The position numbers and the translations under genes are program-made. A stretch of 64,000 nucleotides of DNA from Helianthus annuus (Eukaryota > Streptophyta > Magnoliopsida > Asterales > Asteraceae), in contig NC_035438.2 of assembly GCF_002127325.2 (NCBI RefSeq), forward strand, positions 146,268,708 through 146,332,707, written 5' to 3'. Positions within the stretch are counted from its first letter, which is position 1, and each line of letters begins with the position of its first letter. The notes beneath the pieces are model-generated. The model made no database searches, had not been told where the DNA came from, and saw nothing but the letters and a program-made list of their open reading frames with translations. This document shows, piece by piece, positions 41,997-51,035 of this stretch.

Positions 41997-43981
41997 GGAT
42001 GTTGACGGAGTCTTCATCAATGTCCTCATTCCAGTCTGCAATCTACAATCTTCATCAGTCGACAATCTGTCTTTGAAATATCTATCGTTTCAAGAATCCT
42101 GATTCTCTATCTCCATCATCAACACACTCTACTCTCTTGAATGTTAACTTGGTATCTTCAGACTCCCCCTCTCACACAGCTGGGATCTTGGTCTGGAATT
42201 CAAACTTCATCAGGTTTAAGATCATAACCTGGCACTTTAATACCTGTACAATCTCTTACCCAATCATAAGTTTCTATAAAAATAAAATTTTTCAACAATT
42301 TTAGAAACTATGATGAATACATCACAATAATAATGATTTTACATTCAAGAATATTATTGGATTTCATCAAAAGCAATTTTATCATTTCTCTCTCAAACAC
42401 TCCCCAAACCAGTTCTTCAAGTTTAGCACTTTGAATTTCGAAAATCAACATCTCAGCATCAATTGTCTAAAATCTTTTTGATTTTTCAAAATTTATGCTA
42501 AAACACACTGAAAATCTTTTTGGATTTTTCGGAATGAAAGTAAATGCAGAAAATGAAATATTTACAGACAATATTTTTGTGAGTTCGTGCAAGAGGATCA
42601 TATCAGTTATGAAACATATCGCAAACACCGTTAAGCTTGATTACATGATAAGTTCTAAACAATTTACCTAGATTGTCAGTATGTTTGTCCACTTAAATTT
42701 TCAACACAGATTTCAATCGATTCGAGATACGATATTAATGTTTTAAAGACTTAAACTCAATTGTGTATCACTCCACTTGAATATACTCCCGTATCCAGAT
42801 CCCAAATATTCAGTCTTACAGGTGAGTATACCACAGATGATATCTGTAAAGGGGTAATGTGCGAGGGCCGTGAGAGCTCAGGTCGATACTTCCGTATACG
42901 CAGAGAGATGACGGCTTCGACTTTTGGTGGGTCCCCTTTAGAGGATCTTTTGTTACAACAGCAAAGATTACCAATTTTATTGTTTAATCAGTTTGCTGAG
43001 GGCGACGCTTATATTTCAAAGCTTTTTGCAGAAAGTATTATTCGGGGACTAGGTCAGTATTTCCATACAGCAGAAGTCCCGGAATAATACCCCAGATATC
43101 ACTGAGCATAAAGACCTAGTATCTCAGAATACGGGACCTTTCAAACAAGATTTCGGGGGTTACCCATATATCCAAGAATAGTTACCCACGAATTTAGTAA
43201 GTTTGATTTAGGTTTATATCTCGTTTCAATTTACTAAATGTGCGAAAATCTACTGACACATCCGCAGTAAGATTGTTTATCACATTTTGACTTTCCAATT
43301 CTTTAGCGTGCTGTGATAGGCCACTGATGTACTATCATTTCCTCTTTTATGCAACAAAAACTCATTTTTCAATTTTATCATGTTTTTGGCTTTTTCAAAT
43401 TTTCTGATGTTTTTGAATTTTCTAAAAATTCTTACTCCCCCTAAAATTCAAATACATCTAAAGAAAATTGAAAACAAACTGTACAGAGCATGACAACTGA
43501 TATCAAAAACACCTCAATTCTCCATCCGTTTGGCTTAAACAATCAGAACTCCCCCTCACAACAAACTATTTTCCCATAATGATTTCAAAACACTTAAGTT
43601 TGTTTTAATCAGAATGGTTTTTCCGGAAAATAAGTTTCGTTGTTTTTACCTTTTGTAAAAAGGGGTTCAAATCATCACTTTGTTTACCAAATTTTTGAAT
43701 GATAATTAAATCAAGTCCAATTCAATGACCTTGATTTAACCACTTGTAAGATCTAGACCAATCACTACCATACAACCACTTGTAAATTTAGCAATTCAAG
43801 CTCTTCAAACCTGTTTTTCAACCAATTACCATCTTTAGGTTGAATTCTCAAGATGCCGATTCCTACTCCTCGCTTACAAACCTGGGAGTTCCGGCAAGTC
43901 CTGCAACTTCACAAACAGATTTAGAAAGATGCCGATTCATGATCCGCAATACCATCTTGGGATCTCCTGCAAGTCAGGATT
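41997..43981 (-). other. Cop4 non-coding 3' module
   Basis: Colinear with 5552-7378 of Cop1 on the opposite strand. The most conserved block is about 42760-43190. The plus-strand ORF 42761-43087 (STFGGSPLEDL...) is antisense to the element and partly matches the reading at 6355-6600. A 76-bp unit starting AGATGCCGATTC is duplicated (43851-43926 and from 43927) next to the gag stop. Confidence 0.65.
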
Positions 43982-46528
43982 TTATTCTTGAAAAAATATA
44001 TCCACCCAAGCCTGACCTTCCTTGGGTGTAACCTCATCATTTTCATTGTTTCTTTCAACTGACCTGTAAACCCATCCTTTGGAAGCATAAAAATCCTGAA
44101 TGCTTTGGGCCTTACCACTGGCCATTTTTCCAAAGATGCGTTTCACATTGCCGTTGAAAGTTTTTCCAACATCAATTTTCTTCTTGTCTGAATAAAATTG
44201 ATTTGGAACATCAACTTTTCCGATTTTAGATTTGTAATTGTTAGCATGTAGTGGCGGAAAATTCACATCGTCCACTTTCGGAGTTTTCTTTACAACCTTT
44301 CCTTCAACATGTGGCTCCTCTGATTTTATGGAATCAGATTCATCACCAGAACTATAACCTGAACCTTTCACAACCCATTTCTGATTTGATTCTTTGGCTA
44401 TGCGTTTTGAAGCACTCTTTGAAGATTCTCCTTTTTCATAAGTTGAATTCTCAAAGCCTGTAAACTTCCGGGTTGATAGTTCAGTCGTTTCAACAATTTT
44501 TTCTTTCATTTTTCTCGAGATTTCCTGTTTTGGTCTGAATGTCTTCGGACAATCTTTCGCAAGATGACCAACAGCTTTACACTGAAAACAGGATCTCTTT
44601 TCAACCTTCTTCAGAACTTCGGTCTTCTTTGGTTCTTCTTGCTTCTTGGCAAGGAATTCCTGATTTGTCTGATTTCTGAATAATTTTTCTTTTTCAGCTT
44701 CCGAAGTTTTCCCTGAAACAAACATATTTTTTGGTTTATAAAATTTTTCATTTTTATAGTTTTTCGGTGGAATAAAACCAAGACCTTTGTTTTTGAAATT
44801 ACGATTATGGTTTGATTTCTGTTGAAAATTGTAACCACAATTGTAACCCATTTTCTTGTTAACTCTTTGTTGATCTCTTGAAGTGTACTGTTTAGGTTTT
44901 CTATTAAGATCAAAATCTTTTATTTCAGAAATATTGATTTCTGTTATTTTGAAAACCTTTTGAATCATTTCAAGTCTGACACTTCTTATTGGAAAACTTT
45001 CATCTGAATATAATTTGTCAGAACCTTTCAAAGTATATGCCACTTTGACTGATTCATCATTCAAATTAGATTTCGAAAGTAAAAACTCTTTGTCATAAAC
45101 CCGTTTGTCCTTTTTGACTGTTTGCTTTGACGCACTGGACCCAAACTTTGACTCGGGTTTTGACTCCTCATTGTCATCTTTGTCTAACACCTGATCGACC
45201 ACACTTTTTATCAACTTTGACTCATGATCAGTGTCTGATTACGTGTACGTGACATCGATACTTTCTGGTAAGTTATCCGATGACCTAGACTCCCATTTCA
45301 AATTGATTGCTTGATTGACTCTTTCTGAATTTGGATTTCGAGGTGAATATCCATTTTCGACCGGGGGCGGACATCTGTTGTAAGATACACTCGGTTTCTT
45401 ACCAGAAGTCTTCAATTTTTCTTCATCTTTTGTCACGGATTTTTCTTCTTCAAATATCTTCACTTCTTCAAAAGTCTTCAAATCTTTCACAACTGGATAA
45501 ATCCTGTCAACAACAAAAGTAGAACATGAGTAACTGTCTAGTAATTTCTTAACTTTCTCAGTTTCTATCTTTTGTGTTGCCAACTCAAGCTCGAGATCTG
45601 CACATCTCTTAATGTTATAGTTTGCTGTATCAAGCTGTCTCAGATATGCTATCTTCAAAGTATTCATAGCTTCAGCTTGTTCACCACCAGAATCTGTGTA
45701 TTTGTTGATCTCTCTGTTCATAGTATCATATGATTCTTTCAGCTTGTGAATATTGTGCAACAATTCATTGTTCTGCTTAACTAGCGAGTCACAGTTCATG
45801 CACTTTTCTTGGACCATGACCGGTTCAGCATCCACTTTAATTTCAAATTCAGGAACTTCTTTCACTGTCCTGCCTGAATTTAAAAAATGAGCTCTTCTCA
45901 ATTTTTCAGCTTTTGCTTCTTCCTTCAATCTCTCTTCCTCTTCAGCCTCCTCTCTGATCTGTCTTCGTCTCTCTTCAGCAGCTTCCATGACTTTTCTGCA
46001 CCTTTCTGCACATTTTAAATCATAAGCATTAGCAAAGAAAGCATGAGAAGTATTTTTGGCCATAAAGTCTTGATCTGTACAGAAATCATTCCAAGTAAAT
46101 CCTTCAGCCAACTTCTCGTCATTGTGCTCAGCTACACACACTTTAAACTTTGCTTCCAATTCTGTCCAAATCGAATATGCAGTTCCATCGTGTTGAAGCA
46201 AAATCAAGATATCTTCTTTTATCGCTTGCTGAAGTAGACTGACCATTAATTTCTCATCTCGATACTTCTTTTTCTCATATGTACTCATCTCTCGAAGTGT
46301 TAGTTGCACACCATTTTTAACTGGTTTAACATATGGTTCCTCGGTGTGTTCCCATGCATCAAGATGATAAGCTTCAACCCAATTTCTGAATCGTTCTGAC
46401 CACACGTTGTAGTCATCAATATCCATGAGTTTCGGTGGCTTCTGAGACGTTCCGGTTTCATTTTCGATCAAAGCACTTTGTGTAATCGAGGTCGGAGTAG
46501 CAAAGGCATTATAAAATTCAGTATCCAT
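43982..46528 (-). pseudogene. Copia Gag with internal deletion and one stop (Cop4)
   Basis: Same frame throughout. A single TAA at 45239-45241 (a Ser position in Cop1) splits it into 45239-46528 and 43982-45214. Compared with Cop1 Gag, the N-terminus (MDTEFYNAFATP...) runs only to about residue 130, then jumps to the sequence downstream of the first zinc knuckle (NDEKLAEGFTWNDF). Most of the capsid domain and knuckle one are therefore deleted in frame. The coiled coil and second knuckle CFQCKAVGHLAKDC remain. It ends KEGQAWVDIFFQE. Confidence 0.92.
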
Positions 46529-47237
46529 CTTTCAAATGTTTACAAGTTCTCAACAATTTCAAGTCTTATACAACAGTCCACAAGAGCGGTCCAATGAAAT
46601 GACTAATTGGCTAAATGAGCGGTCCACACACTATGTCCACTCGAGCGATCGGACTAATAAGCGGTCCAATAATGTTGACTGATAAGCGGTCCAAGCAAGG
46701 TGTCTGTTCGAGCGGTTCAAAATGGTACTTTGAAGCGGTCCAGACGAATTTGACTAATCGGCGGTCCTAAATTTGTCAAATGAGCGATCCAAGAGTTGGT
46801 CTTTCAAGCGATCCAACTATTAATCTTTCGAGCGGTTCAAGCTAGTCACTAAAAGCGGTTCACCCCTTTGCTCGTTCGAGCGATTCACAACCTAATTTCG
46901 AGCGGTTCCAGATATATGGCACCCGCTTATTTGGAAGTAGGTTGAACCGCTTATACGGCACCCGCTTTTAAGGCATGTATTACGAGCGGTTCCAGTCCAA
47001 AATTTCGAGCGGTTCCAGTGCTTACGTCATATTTCGAGCGAACCTGAATCAACAAAACACCTAAAATCTCTATTTCTACTTCGATTTTAGTTCTGAAAAC
47101 TTCAAGGGTTTGTTAATTCATGAATTCAAGTGCACTGTGTGATTTTGAGCTTGTTTTATCGCGAAAATTTTCGAAAAAGTGAAGAAAATGTAGAAAAACA
47201 GAAGAATAGCAGCTACAAAGGCAAGAACTCCTCCTCC
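46529..47237 (-). other. Cop4 leader with AACCGCTC array
   Basis: Between about 46580 and 47040 about twenty copies of GAGCGGTTC/AGCGGTCC, nearly all in one orientation, are spaced 15-40 bp. Block 46901-46990 is nearly identical to Cop1 668-760. Confidence 0.8.
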
Positions 47238-47254
47238 TGAGCTCTGATACCACT
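47238..47254 (-). other. Cop4 primer-binding site
   Basis: The complement AAGTGGTATCAGAGCTC is identical to the Cop2 site and adjoins the 5' LTR. Confidence 0.88.
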
Positions 47255-47714
47255 TGTAGGATCGTTTTCTGACCTCACGAGTCGTTCAGAGAAGATCTAG
47301 TCCAGATTAAGAGGCGGAAACTAATAACCTGGTGCAATTGAAGCTGTATTCACTTTAATATTGCTGTTGTATTGATTTCAAGTACTTTTACAAGGTCTAA
47401 CAACACTTCGGCAGCACTTCGTGGCTTGCCGGAAGAAAACACACTGTTCCTATGTGCTGGATCGCCCCTAGGTATATATAGACTTCATGGACCGCTCATA
47501 CGACATGTCCGTATGAGCGGTTCCACCTCAAAGCCATAAAAGCGATCCTCACATGTTCAAATAGTCGATCCAAACAATAACATGACACAAAAGCGATCCT
47601 AAGACATGTACAAATAAGCGATACATATTCAAACTACTATTCTAGGATCCTGTGTCATCTCTGATCTTCTAGACTTGATGAATGACGTAGTCAGCAGACG
47701 TAGGTGCACTAACA
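47255..47714 (-). repeat. Cop4 5' LTR (460 bp)
   Basis: Pairs with 41526-41985. TATATATA at 47473-47480 is a candidate TATA box on the minus strand. Confidence 0.95.
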
Positions 47715-47719
47715 GGATG

Positions 47720-48510
47720 GAGATCAACCCTATCCCTCCAGATCTCAAGTAAGCATGCCTATGCAAGGGTTTTGGTTCTACCTTAACAGGATCAGCCTTA
47801 AAATGGCTCATAAACATTCCTCCTCATTCGATTACATCATTTGCTCACTTAGTCAATTTATTTAATAGTCAATTTTCTTGCAGTCGGAGTTCTGAAAAAC
47901 TAACAAGTGATCTCTACAGGATAACTCAAGGACCTCAGGAATCCTTAAGAGATTATGTGAACAAGTTTAGCCGGGAGTCTTTAGACATTCCACATCTTGA
48001 TGTTGCAACAGTTGTGCAGGCTTTCAAGATGGGGTTGCAAAAAGATTCTCAATTTTACCAGGATCTTGTAATGAACCCATGCAGGAACCTGGATGAAGCT
48101 CGGAAAAGGGCTTTAAGATATATTCGATTGGAGGATGACAAAAAGATGCATGAAAGGATGAATTCATCCACAACCTATGAGTCAACCAACAGGAAATCGG
48201 AATCCTCGTATAAACCATATCGCTCTAAGCCATATGGCAGAAATGACAGCAAGAAAGTGAATGCTGTTGAAGACAAGGATCCTGAGGAGTATCCTGAATT
48301 ATCTGAATATTGTTTTTCTGTTAACATACCTGAACTGATGTATGCCACGCAGGGTTTATGAGACAAAGCTAGGTGGCCCCGAAAGAATCAACAAAAAGCT
48401 GATTGGAAAGATAAGTCCAAATGGTGTGCCTTCCATGAAGATTTCGGGCATGTTACCGAGGATTGTATTGCTCTGAGGAAAGAAATAAGCTATCTCCTGA
48501 GCAAGGGATA
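47720..48510 (+). pseudogene. Tat-like Gag, C-terminal part (after Cop4)
   Basis: Continues the capsid domain: PDLK, a stop, ACLCKGFGSTLTGSALKW, then the open stretch 47957-48361 (FSRESLDIPHLDVATVVQAFKMGL...YIRLEDD). After a TGA at 48359 it runs to the Tat zinc-finger-like motif CAFHEDFGHVTEDC and LRKEISYLLSKGYL. Retrotrans_gag-type capsid for RNA packaging. Non-functional because of stops. Confidence 0.88.
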
Positions 48511-48511
48511 T

Positions 48512-49195
48512 TTGAAAAAAAACTTGAGAAGAAAGAAGAATAAGGGTCAGGATACTGAGAAGGATCCTGAACGAGCGGCGTCACCTCCCGCGGATGCAAA
48601 GATATATAACTTTATTTCAGGAGGATCCGACATTTGTGGGACTTCATATTCTGCGGCCAAGAGACATGCAAAGGAAGCTAAGGCTGAAAGAGGTGAAAAG
48701 CCAACCAGGATGACGACCCTCACGACTGATAAAGTGATCACATTCGATAGTGATAACAGGGATACCATCCAGGATCCTCACCATGATGCTCTGGTAATAA
48801 CATTATATGTGGCTAACCATTTTGTACACAGGATAGAGGTGGATAATGGCAGCTCCGTCAACATAATCTAACTAGAGACGTTGAAGAGGATGAATGTATC
48901 CCCAATGGATATCACTTCAAAGTCCACTGTACTTGTTGGGTTCAGTGGAGAGGCTAGGAACACAGTGGGAGAGAAAAAGTTACTAGTATATGTTGAAGGG
49001 GTCAACTCAATGCAACGCTTTTGTGTGATGGACTCCCTATCCTGCTATAATATCATATTGGGTAGGCCGTGGATCCATGATATGAAAGCTGTGTTGTCAA
49101 CCTATCATCAATGCATCAAGATCCCTACACCTTGGGGGTTGTCAAGGTGGATAGTGATCAGCATGAAGCAAAGGAGTGTTACTCATCCTCCATGA
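48512..49195 (+). pseudogene. Tat-like aspartic protease (TatA)
   Basis: Linker (ISGGSDICGTSYSAAKRHAKEA) followed by the protease: HRIEVDNGSSVNII, in which Tat proteases normally have D-G-G/D-T-G-like residues, then a stop at about 48869. The second frame piece 48881-49195 reads VLVGFSGEARNTVGE and YNIILGRPWIHDMKAVLSTYHQ, the conserved ILGRPW and HQ segments. It would cleave the polyprotein but is broken by a stop and later frameshift. Confidence 0.85.
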
Positions 49196-49250
49196 AATCC
49201 TCAACCAAGCCTAATACATCATATCAATTAAAGATGTGGGCACATGAATC

Positions 49251-49436
49251 GTGGATGCTTCAGGGCAGGATGTAAAGAAAATTATCCTGAATCAGGATAA
49301 TCCAGATATCTCGGTGCTCGTGGGAACCAATATCCCTCAGGATATTGAAGATCAACTGACTAATTTTTTGAAATGCAGGATGTCAACATTCGCGTGGAAG
49401 CACGAGGATATGACAGATATTTCCAAGGATATTTGA
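49251..49436 (+). pseudogene. Tat-like reverse-transcriptase lead-in (TatA)
   Basis: NPDISVLVGTNIPQDIEDQLTNFLKCRMSTFAWKHEDMTDI is the segment linking protease to reverse transcriptase in Tat elements. The frame ends exactly where an Athila LTR fragment begins, so no catalytic RT sequence is present. Confidence 0.82.
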
Positions 49437-49587
49437 TGCGTGTGTGGTGTACTATATTTTTATGTATATTTTTAGCCCTTTTTAACTACTTTAGTCAAGT
49501 TTTAAATTTATAAAACACGATATTTACTAACACCAAACACACATATGGGCAAGTGCACCCATCGTGAGCGTAGTATAGTGTTGGTAA
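49435..49587 (-). repeat. Athila LTR end fragment (about 150 bp)
   Basis: On the minus strand it matches the last 150 bp of the Athila LTR at about 58710-58861 (end CACGCATCA, with AAACACGATATTTACTAACA inside). It replaces TatA's RT-to-integrase region. Truncated at the right, and no matching Athila internal sequence is next to it. Confidence 0.85.
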
Positions 49588-49843
49588 GTGTTATGGGTCA
49601 TTTTCTGAACATATATCCTGACTAATATTCTGCTTTTGTTTGTTTACATGTGATCAGGATACCGGATCAGGATATTGGTAACATCCTGGTATGATATCCT
49701 GGTATTGACTGAATTAATCACGTGCAAATTAGGAGGTGCAAGTCTCCAACGTTCAAGAAGACTTCTTCCCCCAAGACTTGGGCAAATCAGTTGAAATAAA
49801 GACATTTAACCCGAAAGACCTGGACTGTAACGTTTGTTTTGGT
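49588..49843 (+). repeat. TatA 3' LTR, partial and diverged
   Basis: Starts TGTTATGGGTCATTTTCTGA and follows the order of the 5' LTR: CAGGATATTGGTAACATCCTG, then CAACGTTCA(T/A)GA(G/A)GACC/ACTT and GAAGACT/CAAGACT. It fades after about 250 bp. The right boundary is approximate. Confidence 0.65.
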
Positions 49844-50026
49844 AAAAAATCACACAAGGATAATGCAACCAAATCTGATTTTGTGAGGTATGATGCATGG
49901 TTAATTGTATGAACGACAAGTATATGAAATCAACGATGAACACCGAGATTTATACGAGGAAAAAGCCCTTGATCTTTAGAAGATCTCCGGCATAAAAAAC
50001 CTCGGGTGATGGAAACTACCGATCAC
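49844..50026. other. Unassigned retrotransposon-like stretch, left part
   Basis: Contains ACCGAGATTTATACGAGGAAAAAGCCC and CATAAAAAACCTCGGG-type phrases that resemble copia internal leaders, but I cannot place it. Interrupted at 50026 by Cop3 (target duplication ATCAC). Confidence 0.35.
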
Positions 50027-50448
50027 TGTTAGTGCATGCGTCTGTCGACTTCGTCTTGTATCGAGTCTTGTACTAAGAATGTTAGATCAGGGCACGTAGT
50101 TCGAGGATACATGTAATTCCGCTTGAACTGGTTAATTCTGCTTGAAAGTATCATGGGGTAATTCCGCGTGGAATTAGATTCCGCTTGGAATCTAATCTCG
50201 CTTGGAGCTCTTTCAAACAGAATTAAACGGCTATAAATACCGTTCAAGCAAAATCATTTGGAACAATTCCGGTTTCAGTGCCGAACTGCTGCCGAAGTGT
50301 TGTCTCGCTGTAAATTGTCATCAAATCAATGAAATCGACAGTTAAAGTGATATTCTAGCTGAATTGAACTCATTACGTCTGTTTCCGCCTTTCGTTTTGA
50401 GTATAAACTCTTCTGAACGACTCGTTCGGGTCCGTATTCCTTCCTACA
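50027..50448 (+). repeat. Cop3 5' LTR (422 bp)
   Basis: TGTTAGTGCATG...TTCCTACA. Contains eight or so AATTCCG(C/T)-type motifs (50111-50225) and TATAAATA at 50232-50239. Confidence 0.95.
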
Positions 50449-50450
50449 AG

Positions 50451-50467
50451 TGGTATCAAAGCTCAGG
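50451..50467 (+). other. Cop3 primer-binding site, variant
   Basis: TGGTATCAAAGCTCAGG has one mismatch (A for G) within the 12-base tRNA-Met complement carried by Cop1, Cop2 and Cop4. This is most simply decay, since the LTRs also differ. Confidence 0.8.
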
Positions 50468-51035
50468 AGGAAGAGTTCATACCAATTCAGCTGCAAATTT
50501 TGATTTCTACACCTTCTTTTTCAAATTAAACTTGATTTTACGGTCAAAATGCTTTGATTTTTCCACATTATGTGCGCATTTGTGTTTTAATAAACCCTAG
50601 AAAGTTTCAGATCTAAAATCGGCTTAAAACTTGATCAATTGGACAACTTTCAGTTCGAGATGATGACATCAGCGTAATTCCGCACGAAATTAGGGGTTAA
50701 TTTCGCTTCAAAAGTTAATCTCTTTTGAAATCTCACACGGAATTAGTTAATTCCGCACCAGATTGTGTTTCCGTTTGAGTAATTTCACGCGGAATTAGTG
50801 ATTCTGCTTGAAAGTCTTGATTCCGTTTGGTATTTCCGTACGAGATTATAATTCCGTGTGAAAGAGTGTTAGCTCAAACGAAATTAGTGTAATTTCGTTT
50901 CAAAGATAATTTCGCTTGAAAGAGAATTCCATTTGAAGTAATTTCGTTTGGTTTGTGTAATTCCGTTTAAAAGGAATCTCGTTTGTAAAGTATTTCCGTT
51001 TGAACAAACTGTTATTAAAATTTTTGAAAAACCGA
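50468..51035 (+). other. Cop3 leader with AATTCCG array
   Basis: From about 50675 to 51005 at least fifteen degenerate copies of AATTCCG/TAATTTCGTTTGAA-type motifs occur in both orientations. Cop2 has the same array in its leader. Confidence 0.75.

Larger units (their letters stand above)
41526..47714 (-). mobile_element. Cop4: gag-only Ty1/copia element, 6.2 kb
   Basis: LTRs 41526-41985 and 47255-47714 (460 bp each, about five differences), perfect GGATG duplications at 41521-41525 and 47715-47719. Minus-strand gag with one stop, no protease or pol, and the conserved non-coding tail. The leader and LTR motif (AACCGCTC) and a shared leader block ally it with Cop1. Younger than Cop2 and Cop3 by LTR divergence. 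It splits the gag of TatA. Confidence 0.95.
36361..49843 (+). mobile_element. TatA: Tat-like gypsy element reduced to gag-protease, twice invaded
   Basis: Plus-strand element: LTR (36361-40672, holding a solo LTR), primer-type sequence, gag split by Cop4, protease, a short RT lead-in, then an Athila LTR scrap and a partial second LTR. The gag and protease style and the TTTGGCACCCACCGTGGGG primer region are those of the Tat clade. Almost all RT, RNase H and integrase is missing. Several stops in gag-protease show long decay. Confidence 0.8.

Noticed and set aside
42761..43087. Env-like or new protein encoded antisense in the copia 3' module
   Set aside because: A partial match exists at 6355-6600, but indels between elements change the frame and Cop2 and Cop3 lack the ORF. 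Kept only as a finding about possible antisense RNA.
46580..47040. CRISPR-like array because of regularly recurring short motifs
   Set aside because: Spacing and motif are degenerate, the repeat core is only about 9 bp, and the context is a plant retrotransposon leader.
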